In this document: in pieces, positions 13,795-22,768 of the stretch | Layout: the number at the start of each line of letters is the position of its first letter | Numbering within the stretch: position 1 is the first letter of the stretch | Assembly: GCF_014639235.1 (NCBI RefSeq) | Contig: NZ_BMFU01000012.1 | Coordinates: 80,477 to 144,476, forward strand | DNA length: 64,000 bases | Origin: Paenibacillus silvae | GTDB taxonomy: Bacteria > Bacillota > Bacilli > Paenibacillales > Paenibacillaceae | Reading direction: 5' to 3' | Program-made: the position numbers and the translations under genes | The notes under the pieces: generated by a model | What the model was told of the DNA's origin: nothing | Database searches by the model: none | The model's input: only the letters and a program-made list of their open reading frames with translations

Positions 13795-16611
13795 TTACTT
13801 CTTTTTCTTCCGTACAAACGCCGCTGTGGCATTTCCGGCTCCGCCTTTGTTTTTCTTGCGCTTGCGGCGTGGCGCTCCTTCTTCCTGCGTACCGCCTGGT
13901 GTGGCATTTTCACCGATAAAAATACCACTAGGCGATGTATTCTTACGTTTACCTCCGCCTTTGCCACCTTTACCGCTACCGCCCTTACCGGATTTGAAGC
14001 CGCCTTCGCCACGGCCGCTGCCGTTCAGGCCACTTCCTTGTCCGCCTGCAGAAGCACTGTCCTGGCCCATCGGTGCAGAGCTGTAGCCGCCTTTACCCGA
14101 GCCAAACCCAAAGCTAACCGCACCTTGCCCACGGCTGCTCGCACCACCATGTTCGCCTCCACGGCGCTCACCTTTCGGTTTACCACCCCGTTTGCCAGTA
14201 AAACCACCTGTCGTGGAGCCCGCGCTTGAACCTGAACCAGCATTCGCTCCTGCAGGAGCAGCGCCGCGGCCCGCACGAGCACCTTTGCCACCCTCGCTCG
14301 CCGATCGGCCACCGCGCTCGCGTTTGCCGCCGCCTGCACCCGCACCGGATTTACCGCCACGTCCTCCACCGAAGCCACCTTTGGCTCCGCCTCGTCCGCC
14401 GCCGCTTCCCGGGCGACCACCTTTACCGCCAGAGCGACCACCTCGTTCGAAGCCGCCTTCACGCTCTCTGCGAGGTTTCATATCGACCATCTCGAAATCA
14501 ATCGTATACTCTTCCATGCTTACACGAGCCACGCGAATCTTCACTTCGTCACCGATACGGAACACCTTCGAGGTGCGCTCCCCAATGAGTGCCATGTGCT
14601 GATCATCAAAATGGTAATAGTCGTCGGTCAGAGCGCTGAGACGAATCAGACCTTCTACCGTGTTCTCCAGTTCGATGAACATACCGAAGCTCGTAACGCT
14701 GCTGATCATGCCTTCGAATTCTTCGCCGACCTTATCGAGCATGTACTCGGCTTTTTTCATTTTCTCCGTATCCCGCTCCGCTTCAACCGCCACACGTTCA
14801 CGCTCCGACGACTGCTGTGCGATATCCGACATCCGGCTTGCCAGATATTCCTGACGATTCTCCGGCAGTGCTCCATTATTCTCGATGACTTCACGAATGA
14901 CGCGGTGAATAACGAGATCGGGATAACGACGGATCGGTGATGTAAAGTGACTATAGAACTCTGCCGCCAGGCCAAAGTGACCTGACATTTCAGAGTCATA
15001 CTTCGCCTGCTTCATCGAACGAAGCATCATCGTGCTAATGACCGTCTGCTCCTTCGTGCCGTTGATATCTTCCAAGAGCGATTGAAGCGCGCGTGGATGA
15101 ACGGAATTGCCACGTCCTTTGACGTGATGTCCGAAATTCGCCGCAAAGGCGAGGAAATTTTGCAGCTTTTCCTGATCGGGGTCCTCATGCACACGATAGA
15201 TGAACGGCACTTTGAGCCAGTGGAAATGCTCGGCAACCGTCTCATTCGCTGCAAGCATGAACTCCTCAATGATTTGCTCCGCAATCGAACGCTCCCGTTT
15301 CACAATATCAACCGGTTTGCAGTTCTCATCGACAATGATTTTGGACTCTTCAAAATCAAAGTCAACCGCCCCGCGGCGCATACGCATCGCACGCAGCTTC
15401 AGAGCAATTTCTTTCATCAGGTGGAAGTCATCCACGAGATCTTTATATCGTTCAAGCAACTCCGGCTCTTCGCCTTCAAGGATTTTACGCACATTCGAAT
15501 ACGTCATGCGTTCCTTGGTCTTGATCACACTGGTGAAAATATCATGTTTCACAACCTTCATCTGGTCGTTGAATTCCATCTCACAGGACAACGTCAGACG
15601 ATCCACCTGCGGATTCAAGCTGCAAATCCCGTTGGACAGACGCTGTGGCAGCATCGGAATAACCCGGTCTACGAGGTACACACTGCATCCACGGTTATAC
15701 GCTTCCTGATCCAGCTTGGAGTTTTCTCGCACGTAATAACCCACATCGGCAATGTGCACACCCAGACGGTAGTTGCCGTTCGGAAGCTTCTCCACATTAA
15801 CTGCATCATCCAGGTCCTTCGCATCCTCGCCATCAATCGTCACGATGTTCAATCCGCGCAGATCGCGGCGTCCCTGCTGAACGATCTCTTCTTCCGTAAT
15901 GGAATCGGGCGCTTTCTCCGCTTCTTCCATCACTTCATCCGGGAATGCCTCAGGCAGCTGATGTTTGCGTATGACCGATAAAATATCAATGCCTGGCTCA
16001 TCCTTGTGACCCAGAATCTCGATAATCTCTCCTTCAGCCGCCGCGCGGCCTTCTGGATAGCTGACAATCTTGGCAACGACCTTCTGTCCATCTACAGCCC
16101 CTGCAAAATTCGTACGCGGGATAAAAATATCACGATTAATCCGTTTATCATCCGGAATAACAAATCCATATACTTCGTGGCTCTGAAAAACACCCACAAC
16201 CTGTGTAATCGCACGATTCACGATGCGTACAATTTCACCCTCCAGCCGTCCGCCAGACGGGCCTTGGGACGTCACTTTAACAAGCACAGTGTCCCCATTC
16301 ATTGCACTTTTCATATCATTGGCATGGATGTAGACATCCGGATGCTCCCGGTCTTCGGGGATCAAAAAGGCAAAACCCTTCGCATGCGCTTGCAAGCGCC
16401 CACGCACCAGATTCATACGTTCGGGCATACCATAGCGATTATTGCTCGTCAGCAAAATTTGGCCGGATTCCTCCAGCGTGTTCAGCATAATCAAAAAGGC
16501 TCTGAAATCCGCAGCATCCTCAATCTGAAAGTGCTGTTCCAGCTCCTGATAAGTCATCGGTTTATAAGCGGTCTCCCGCATGAAGTCAAGTAATTGTTGT
16601 TCGGTTATCAT
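13795..16611 (-). CDS. rnr: Ribonuclease R with long Gly/Arg/Lys-rich tail
   Basis: 3'-5' exoribonuclease that degrades structured RNA and assists trans-translation. Domains in order are an N-terminal HTH-like region (1-65), cold-shock RNA-binding domains (about 70-200), the RNB catalytic domain with the Asp cluster GEDAKDLDDA at 261-270, and an S1 domain (about 628-710, FEGMISSVTSFGMFIEL). The last roughly 228 residues are low-complexity Gly, Arg, Lys, Ser and Ala (GGRSGGKGGRPG-type). Typical RNase R is about 720-820 residues and has only a short basic tail. The start follows GAGGTGAAA. Transcribed with secG upstream and smpB downstream. Confidence 0.96.
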   Translation of the reverse strand: MITEQQLLDFMRETAYKPMTYQELEQHFQIEDAADFRAFLIMLNTLEESGQILLTSNNRYGMPERMNLVRGRLQAHAKGFAFLIPEDREHPDVYIHANDMKSAMNGDTVLVKVTSQGPSGGRLEGEIVRIVNRAITQVVGVFQSHEVYGFVIPDDKRINRDIFIPRTNFAGAVDGQKVVAKIVSYPEGRAAAEGEIIEILGHKDEPGIDILSVIRKHQLPEAFPDEVMEEAEKAPDSITEEEIVQQGRRDLRGLNIVTIDGEDAKDLDDAVNVEKLPNGNYRLGVHIADVGYYVRENSKLDQEAYNRGCSVYLVDRVIPMLPQRLSNGICSLNPQVDRLTLSCEMEFNDQMKVVKHDIFTSVIKTKERMTYSNVRKILEGEEPELLERYKDLVDDFHLMKEIALKLRAMRMRRGAVDFDFEESKIIVDENCKPVDIVKRERSIAEQIIEEFMLAANETVAEHFHWLKVPFIYRVHEDPDQEKLQNFLAFAANFGHHVKGRGNSVHPRALQSLLEDINGTKEQTVISTMMLRSMKQAKYDSEMSGHFGLAAEFYSHFTSPIRRYPDLVIHRVIREVIENNGALPENRQEYLASRMSDIAQQSSERERVAVEAERDTEKMKKAEYMLDKVGEEFEGMISSVTSFGMFIELENTVEGLIRLSALTDDYYHFDDQHMALIGERTSKVFRIGDEVKIRVARVSMEEYTIDFEMVDMKPRREREGGFERGGRSGGKGGRPGSGGGRGGAKGGFGGGRGGKSGAGAGGGKRERGGRSASEGGKGARAGRGAAPAGANAGSGSSAGSTTGGFTGKRGGKPKGERRGGEHGGASSRGQGAVSFGFGSGKGGYSSAPMGQDSASAGGQGSGLNGSGRGEGGFKSGKGGSGKGGKGGGKRKNTSPSGIFIGENATPGGTQEEGAPRRKRKKNKGGAGNATAAFVRKKKK

Positions 16612-17156
16612 TAGTTTTCACCTCGGGAAACGTAAGAGTGTAGTCTGATCTCTTCTCTTTATGTATCGGAATTCGCGCCGTAATCATACAGGTGCCATAG
16701 GACAAATGTTAAAACCTGCGGCCTCACTATCTCATACCCTAGTATACACGAATTCAATCCAGCCCATCCGTACCGCACCAAAAAACTACAGGGTCCACTG
16801 CACCCGCTCGGCAGTAATGAATTTCTTCACACAGTTTATGCAGCCAGCAGACTGCCCGATCTGAACTTCATCAGCATTTTTATAAAAAAAAGCACAACTG
16901 AGTATATACATTAGGAATATTCAGCACTGGCAAGAGCATGCCCTGCTATTTTCGGGGATACGTCGCAGCAAAAGGGGAATCGTACAGAAGCAAAAAGTTC
17001 AAACTTTCCTTCATTTTTTATTTAACAGTTGGAAAACTTTGGTTCAATAAATTTCTATTAAAAAACCTCCGTTTCAGCACGAAACGAAGGTTTTTATCCG
17101 TTAAGCCATGGGGCTTCAGCTATTTAATTCAATTCGGGAATCCAGATAACTTGAGG
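16612..17156. other. Spacer between secG and rnr
   Basis: 545 bases with only the secG terminator (17059-17096) recognised. In several Bacillus genomes a carboxylesterase gene lies here; no such ORF is present in either strand. Confidence 0.5.
17059..17096 (-). terminator. Terminator after secG (bidirectional)
   Basis: AAAAACCTCCGTTTC and GAAACGAAGGTTTTT form a long stem with T runs on both strands. It lies about 60 bases past the secG stop. Confidence 0.85.
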
Positions 17157-17390
17157 TTACTTGGAAACCACCGTAACAATAATAGCCAAGATCATAAATC
17201 CTGCACCAAGTACCACCGTTGCACGTTGCAAGAAAAGATCCAGTCCGCGCGCTTTCGTTTTACCGAAAAGATGTTCCGCACCACCGGAGATGGCACCCGC
17301 CAAACCAGCGCTTTTTCCGTGCTGCAGCAATACTACAGTGATTAGACCGATCGAGAAAACAACGAGCAGCAATTTCAAAGCAATATCCAT
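17157..17390 (-). CDS. secG: Preprotein translocase subunit SecG
   Basis: Small accessory subunit of the SecYEG export channel. The 77-residue product has two membrane helices (about 3-22 and 55-75) around the conserved loop LLQHGKSAGLAGAISGGAEHLFG, a SecG signature. The ATG at 17390 is preceded by GGAGG at eight bases; the GTG three codons upstream would overlap the Shine-Dalgarno. It is next to eno and before rnr, as in other Firmicutes. Confidence 0.95.
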   Translation of the reverse strand: MDIALKLLLVVFSIGLITVVLLQHGKSAGLAGAISGGAEHLFGKTKARGLDLFLQRATVVLGAGFMILAIIVTVVSK

Positions 17391-17524
17391 TCTTTCCACC
17401 TCCTACCCATGTGGGCATAACATCTCACCATAAAAACAGTTACTATAATTGTAGCATAGCAACGGGTTTGATACAAGTAGTACACGGCAGACGTTTTCCC
17501 GGATATTTAACTCTGCCTTTCCAA

Positions 17525-17556
17525 AGAAAAAGACAAGCCGGTCACCCGGCTTGCCT
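17525..17556 (-). terminator. Terminator of the glycolytic operon after eno
   Basis: Minus strand AAGCCGG-GTGA-CCGGCTT stem followed by GTCTTTTTC, 20 bases after the eno stop. Confidence 0.9.
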
Positions 17557-17575
17557 AAAAAGCTGTGAATACAGC

Positions 17576-18862
17576 TTATTTTTTAAGGTTGTAGAAGCCT
17601 TTAAGACCGATGTATTGAGCGCGTGTATCCAGTTGATCCTCGATGCGGAGCAATTGGTTGTACTTCGCGATACGGTCTGTACGGGAAGGAGCACCTGTTT
17701 TGATCTGTCCAGCGTTTGTTGCAACCGCGATGTCTGCGATTGTGCTATCTTCGGACTCACCGGAACGGTGGGAGATAACAGCTGTGTATCCTGCACGTTT
17801 AGCCATTTCGATTGCATCGAAAGTTTCAGTCAGCGTACCGATTTGGTTAACTTTGATCAGGATGGAGTTACCGATACCTTTTTCAATACCTTGGGACAGA
17901 CGCTCTGTGTTTGTTACGAACAAGTCATCACCAACGAGTTGAACTTTGTCTCCCAATTTCTCAGTGAGCAATTTCCAACCTTCCCAGTCGTCTTCGGACA
18001 TACCGTCTTCGATTGTGATGATCGGGTACTTCTCAACCCATGAAGCCAACAGGTCAACATACTCAGCGGAAGTGTAAGATTTGCCTTCGCCAGCGAGTGT
18101 GTATTTACCATCTTTGTAGAACTCAGTAGAAGCAACGTCCATACCCAGGAATACGTCAACGCCTGGTTTGTAACCTGCTTTTTCGATTGCTTCGATGATT
18201 GTAGTGATCGCTTCTTCATTGGAACCCAGGTTTGGAGCGAAACCACCTTCGTCACCTACAGCTGTGTTCAAGCCTTTGGAGCTCAGTACGGATTTCAGGT
18301 TGTGGAAGATCTCTGCGCCAACGCGAAGAGCTTCTTTGAATGTTGGTGCGCCAACTGGCAGTACCATGAACTCTTGTACGTCGATGTTGTTGTCCGCGTG
18401 CTCACCACCGTTGATGATGTTCATCATTGGAACTGGCAGAGTTTTCGCGTTGAATCCGCCCAGGTAAACATACAGTGGAACTTCCAAAGCGTCAGCAGCT
18501 GCGCGAGCTACTGCCATGGATACAGCCAGAATTGCGTTTGCACCCAATTTACCTTTGTTTGGTGTACCGTCCAGAGCGATCATCATTTTGTCGATGCCCA
18601 GTTGATCCAAAGCGTCCATACCGATAACTTCTGGAGCGATAACTTCATTTACGTTTTTAACAGCTTGCAGTACGCCTTTACCGAGGTAACGGGATTTGTC
18701 ACCATCGCGAAGCTCAACCGCTTCGTGGGCACCAGTAGATGCACCAGATGGAACGATTGCGCGTCCGAGTGCGCCGGACTCCAGATATACTTCAACTTCA
18801 ACTGTAGGGTTACCGCGGGAGTCAAGGACTTCGCGTGCGTACACGTCAGTAATAATAGTCAT
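17576..18862 (-). CDS. eno: Enolase
   Basis: Converts 2-phosphoglycerate to phosphoenolpyruvate. The 428-residue length is standard. The N-terminal DVYAREVLDSRGNPTVEVEV, the Mg-binding region (GDDLFVTN), the catalytic lysine segment ILIKVNQIGTLTE and the closing SHRSGESEDSTIADIAVA with GQIKTGAPSR are all intact. The start follows AAAGGAG. It is last of the glycolytic cluster, about 240 bases after gpmI, with a terminator behind it. Confidence 0.98.
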   Translation of the reverse strand: MTIITDVYAREVLDSRGNPTVEVEVYLESGALGRAIVPSGASTGAHEAVELRDGDKSRYLGKGVLQAVKNVNEVIAPEVIGMDALDQLGIDKMMIALDGTPNKGKLGANAILAVSMAVARAAADALEVPLYVYLGGFNAKTLPVPMMNIINGGEHADNNIDVQEFMVLPVGAPTFKEALRVGAEIFHNLKSVLSSKGLNTAVGDEGGFAPNLGSNEEAITTIIEAIEKAGYKPGVDVFLGMDVASTEFYKDGKYTLAGEGKSYTSAEYVDLLASWVEKYPIITIEDGMSEDDWEGWKLLTEKLGDKVQLVGDDLFVTNTERLSQGIEKGIGNSILIKVNQIGTLTETFDAIEMAKRAGYTAVISHRSGESEDSTIADIAVATNAGQIKTGAPSRTDRIAKYNQLLRIEDQLDTRAQYIGLKGFYNLKK

Positions 18863-19105
18863 GAGTGATAGTCTCCTTTAATTTTAAGTTTATTTAAAAT
18901 CAGGACCACTTGTGTTTCCCCATATCCACTTCGTCAGCAGAATCGTCCTCCGATCGCTGTTATCCCCGGATTCCTTTGAACTTATTTTCATAAGCTGGAA
19001 TCCTGTGATAAAGGCGAACGCTAACGCTTCTTCAGACCATTTCTGCTGCCTTCGTTTCGAGGTAAACGCCAAACTTCCCGATTTCATATATAGTGGCTGT
19101 GCAAC
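18863..19105 (-). other. gpmI-eno spacer with a 65-codon ORF, possible interspersed element
   Basis: An ORF of 65 codons at 18890-19087 on the minus strand has a basic, Ser/Lys-rich product (MKSGSLAFTSKRRQQKWSEE...). It lacks a clear ribosome binding site. Such a self-contained stretch inside a tight operon could be a dispersed intergenic repeat, but only a genome search can say. Confidence 0.3.
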
Positions 19106-20650
19106 TTATTTGCGGGAAGCAATAACGGATGTACCTGTCATTTCTTCCGGCTTAGGCAATTGCATCAGGTCAAGAATGGTTGGAGCGATGTCGGCCAGAA
19201 TTCCGCCTTCACGCAGCGTTACGTTCGGATCTGTAACGATAAATGGAACCGGGTTTGTTGTATGAGCTGTGAACGGACGTCCTTGCTCATCAAACACCAT
19301 ATCCGCGTTACCGTGATCCGCAGTAATCAGTACCACGCCGCCTTTGGCAAGAACTGCGTCTACGACACGGCCCATGCACTCATCTGTAACTTCAACCGCT
19401 TTGATCGTTGGCTCCAGCATTCCGGAGTGTCCAACCATGTCAGGGTTAGCAAAGTTCAGGATGATTGCGTCGTGTTTATCTGCTTCGATCTCACGAACCG
19501 CTGCATCCGCAACTTCATAAGCACTCATCTCTGGCTGCAAATCATAGGTTGCAACCTTAGGCGAGTTGATCAGCACGCGAGTTTCGCCCGGAAGCTCTAC
19601 GTCACGGCCGCCGCTGAAGAAGAAGGTTACGTGCGGGTATTTCTCGGTTTCTGCAATGCGCAGTTGTTTTTTGTTGTTCTGTACCAGCACTTCGCCCAGG
19701 GTATTGTCGAGGTTCTTCGGCTCATAAGCCACATAACCCTCAACTGTCTCACTGAACAGCGTCAAGCACACAAAGTGCAGGCCCACAGGGAACTTCGGTC
19801 CACGGTCAAAACCGCGGAAATCGGAGTTGGTGAACACTTGTGACAACTGGATTGCACGGTCAGGACGGAAGTTAAGGAATACAACGGAATCGCCGCTTTC
19901 CACCAAACCTACCGGCTCACCATCCGCTTTAACGATAACCGTTGGTTCAACGAACTCGTCAAATACGGATTTCTCATATGATTCTTCAACCGCTTTGAGC
20001 GGATCAGTGTATTTCGGTCCATCGCCATAAACGATGGCGCGGTAAGATTTCTCTACACGCTCCCAGCGTTTGTCACGGTCCATTGCATAATAGCGACCTT
20101 GGACTGTAGCGATTTTCCCTACACCAACCTCATCAATTTTAGCGATCAGCTTCTGCATGAAGTCTTTACCGCTGTCCGGCATAACATCGCGGCCATCCAG
20201 GAAGGCATGAATATATACTTCGTTCATTTCTTCTTTTTTAGCCAGATCCAGCATAGCGAACAGGTGGTCGATGTGGCTATGTACGCCACCATCGGACAAC
20301 AAGCCGTAGAGATGAAGCTTTTTACCGTTCTGCTTCGCTTCGCGCACCGCTTTGACAAGTGTTTCATTGTCATAAAACTCGCCGTCACGAATGGATTTGG
20401 AGATACGGGTCAAATCCTGATATACGATCCGGCCGGCACCAATGTTCAGGTGACCTACCTCGGAATTCCCCATCTGGCCTTCTGGCAAACCTACAGCTTC
20501 ACCGCAAGCAGTCAGTGTTGTATGTGGGAACTGGCTCATGAAACGGTCATAGTTCGGTTTTTTGGCTTGCGCTACCGCATTGCCTTCCACCGTGTTCCGC
20601 AGACCGAAGCCGTCCATAATGATCAGTGCTACAGGTTTTGGAGCTGTCAT
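19106..20650 (-). CDS. gpmI: 2,3-bisphosphoglycerate-independent phosphoglycerate mutase
   Basis: Mn-dependent interconversion of 3- and 2-phosphoglycerate. 514 residues, as expected. The alkaline-phosphatase-like fold shows the metal site IIMDGFGLR near the start, the phosphoserine in GNSEVGHLNIGAG (Ser63), HIDHLFAML, and the closing TADHGNADMVF with THTTNPVPF-type metal ligands. The start is the ATG at 20650, one base after the tpiA stop and behind GGGGGCG, so translation is coupled. Confidence 0.97.
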   Translation of the reverse strand: MTAPKPVALIIMDGFGLRNTVEGNAVAQAKKPNYDRFMSQFPHTTLTACGEAVGLPEGQMGNSEVGHLNIGAGRIVYQDLTRISKSIRDGEFYDNETLVKAVREAKQNGKKLHLYGLLSDGGVHSHIDHLFAMLDLAKKEEMNEVYIHAFLDGRDVMPDSGKDFMQKLIAKIDEVGVGKIATVQGRYYAMDRDKRWERVEKSYRAIVYGDGPKYTDPLKAVEESYEKSVFDEFVEPTVIVKADGEPVGLVESGDSVVFLNFRPDRAIQLSQVFTNSDFRGFDRGPKFPVGLHFVCLTLFSETVEGYVAYEPKNLDNTLGEVLVQNNKKQLRIAETEKYPHVTFFFSGGRDVELPGETRVLINSPKVATYDLQPEMSAYEVADAAVREIEADKHDAIILNFANPDMVGHSGMLEPTIKAVEVTDECMGRVVDAVLAKGGVVLITADHGNADMVFDEQGRPFTAHTTNPVPFIVTDPNVTLREGGILADIAPTILDLMQLPKPEEMTGTSVIASRK

Positions 20651-20651
20651 C

Positions 20652-21404
20652 TTACTTCGCCCCCTCAACAAGTGCGATGAACGAAGCCGGTTGCAAGCTG
20701 GCACCGCCAACAAGTGCGCCGTCGATGTCGCTTTGTCCGAGGTATTCTGTTACGTTTTCCGGTTTCACGCTGCCGCCGTATTGAATACGAACTGCATTTG
20801 CAACCTTCTCGTTGTACAGATCCTTCACCAGCGTGCGGATGTAAGCAATAACTTCATTCGCATCCTGGGATGTGGAGGATTTGCCTGTACCAATCGCCCA
20901 GATTGGCTCATAAGCGATAACCACTTGTGCTGCTTGCTCAGCAGTCAAGCCTGCCAGAGCTGCTTCAGTTTGTACTTTGCATACGTCTTTTGTTTGGTTC
21001 GCTTCACGCTCTTCAAGCGTTTCACCAAGACAGAAGATTGGAGTCAATCCATGACGGAATGCTGCATGCAGCTTTTTATTGACAGTCTCATCGGTTTCCG
21101 CAAAATATTGACGGCGCTCCGAGTGACCGATAATCACGTAATCTACACCCAGTTCTTTCAGCATAACACCGCTGATTTCACCAGTGAATGCACCGTTGTC
21201 TTCGAAGTGAAGATTTTGTGCTCCGATTTTGATGCTAGTGCCTTTCACAGCCTCTACCAGGGATGGCAGATTTGTAAAAGGTGCGCAGATTACCGTTTCC
21301 ACGCCTTCGACTTCCGCTTTTCCTTTAACTTCCTGAATGAAGTCATTGGATTCGGAAACCGTTTTGAACATTTTCCAGTTACCCGCGATAATTGGTGTTC
21401 TCAT
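20652..21404 (-). CDS. tpiA: Triosephosphate isomerase
   Basis: Interconverts dihydroxyacetone phosphate and glyceraldehyde 3-phosphate. 250 residues. The substrate-binding GNWKMF is at 9-14, the catalytic His in IIGHSERRQYF, the catalytic Glu and flexible loop in VIAYEPIWAIGTGKSS, and the phosphate site YGGSVKPEN near the end. The ATG at 21404 follows AAGGAGTTG; the longer frame has no better site. Lies 30 bases after pgk in the operon. Confidence 0.98.
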   Translation of the reverse strand: MRTPIIAGNWKMFKTVSESNDFIQEVKGKAEVEGVETVICAPFTNLPSLVEAVKGTSIKIGAQNLHFEDNGAFTGEISGVMLKELGVDYVIIGHSERRQYFAETDETVNKKLHAAFRHGLTPIFCLGETLEEREANQTKDVCKVQTEAALAGLTAEQAAQVVIAYEPIWAIGTGKSSTSQDANEVIAYIRTLVKDLYNEKVANAVRIQYGGSVKPENVTEYLGQSDIDGALVGGASLQPASFIALVEGAK

Positions 21405-21437
21405 TGGTTTCAACTCCTTCATGCTATAGCTTAAAGC

Positions 21438-22619
21438 TTACTTGTCGTTCAATGCAACTACGCCTGGAAGCTGTTTGCCTTCCATGAACTCGAGCGATGC
21501 ACCGCCACCTGTGGAGATGTGGTCCATTTTGTCAGCCAGTTTGAACTTCTCAGCTGCTGCTGCAGAGTCGCCACCGCCGATGACTGTGTAAGCAGATGTT
21601 GTAGCACAAGCTTCTGCTACTGCACGAGTACCATGGGAGAAAGGTTCGATTTCGAATACGCCCATTGGTCCGTTCCATACAACGAGTTTGGAGTTTTTAA
21701 CAACGTCAGCATAGATCTCACGTGTTTTTGGACCGATGTCGATGCCTTCCCAATCTGCAGGAATGTCGCCAACTTCAACAATTTTAGTGTTTGCATCCGC
21801 ACTGAAATCGTCAGAAATTACGATATCCACTGGCAGGTAGAAGTTTTTGCCCAGTTTTTTGGCTTTTTCGATGAAGCCCAGAGCAACATCCAGTTTGGAC
21901 TCATCCAGCAGGGATTGACCTACTTCATAACCTTGAGCCTTCATGAATGTATAGGACAGACCGCCACCGATGATTACGTTGTCTGCAATGTTCAGCAGGT
22001 TGTCGATCACATCGATTTTGTCTTTAACTTTGGAACCACCGATGATCGCTGTGAAAGGACGCTCAGGGTTGGACAATGCTTTACCCAACACGTCCAGCTC
22101 TTTCTCCATCAACAAACCGGATACTGCCGGCAGCAAGTGAGCGATTCCTTCTGTTGAAGCATGTGCTCTGTGAGCCGCACCAAATGCATCGTTAACGAAT
22201 ACGTCAGCCAGCTCAGCAAATTGTTTAGCCAGTTCCGGATCGTTTTTCTCTTCACCTGCGTGGAAACGAACGTTCTCAAGCAACAATACGTCGCCATCGT
22301 TCATTGCCACGATTTGAGCTTTAACCGCTTCGCCAACGGAATCATCCGCTTTAACAACCGTTTTGCCGAGCAATTCGGACAAACGCTCTGCAGCTGGAGT
22401 CAAACGCATAGATTCAACAACTTCGCCTTTTGGACGACCCATGTGGCTTGCCAGGATGACTTTAGCACCTTTTTCGATCAGGTAGTTAATCGTTGGCAGT
22501 GTTGCACGAATACGTTTGTCATCTGTAATTTTACCATCTTCGAGCGGCACATTGAAATCTACGCGCACGAATGCCCGTTTTCCATTCAATTCGATATCAC
22601 GTACACTTTTTTTGTTCAT
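21438..22619 (-). CDS. pgk: Phosphoglycerate kinase
   Basis: Makes ATP from 1,3-bisphosphoglycerate. 393 residues. Substrate-binding RAFVRVDFNVPLEDG, the ILASHMGRPKG segment, GGSKVKDKIDVI and the nucleotide loop IGGGDSAAAAEKF are intact. The start at 22619 is chosen for GGAGG nine to eleven bases upstream; the ORF upstream extension has no site. Separated from gap by a strong hairpin. Confidence 0.98.
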   Translation of the reverse strand: MNKKSVRDIELNGKRAFVRVDFNVPLEDGKITDDKRIRATLPTINYLIEKGAKVILASHMGRPKGEVVESMRLTPAAERLSELLGKTVVKADDSVGEAVKAQIVAMNDGDVLLLENVRFHAGEEKNDPELAKQFAELADVFVNDAFGAAHRAHASTEGIAHLLPAVSGLLMEKELDVLGKALSNPERPFTAIIGGSKVKDKIDVIDNLLNIADNVIIGGGLSYTFMKAQGYEVGQSLLDESKLDVALGFIEKAKKLGKNFYLPVDIVISDDFSADANTKIVEVGDIPADWEGIDIGPKTREIYADVVKNSKLVVWNGPMGVFEIEPFSHGTRAVAEACATTSAYTVIGGGDSAAAAEKFKLADKMDHISTGGGASLEFMEGKQLPGVVALNDK

Positions 22620-22719
22620 CTCTATTTCCTCCGCACCCATGTATTTGGTGGACTTTCAAGGCTCTCATCCCTTGTCAGCCCTGGTGTTCATGAGAAATTT
22701 GCAAAAGTTTCATATATAA

Positions 22720-22752
22720 AGAGCGGAAACAATGGCAATCTGTTTCCGCTCT
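22720..22752 (-). promoter_or_regulatory. Strong hairpin between gap and pgk
   Basis: AGAGCGGAAACA (22720-22731) pairs perfectly with TGTTTCCGCTCT (22741-22752). On the minus strand it is followed by only a weak T stretch, so partial termination or 3'-end protection of the gap mRNA is more likely than full termination. Confidence 0.65.
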
Positions 22753-22768
22753 ATGTTATTTCAAGTTA

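Noticed and set aside
14025..14602. Several long ORFs on both strands in the Gly/Arg-rich end of rnr
   Set aside because: They arise from the repetitive GC-rich codons of the RNase R tail; products are Pro/Arg or Ala/Val runs without ribosome binding sites.
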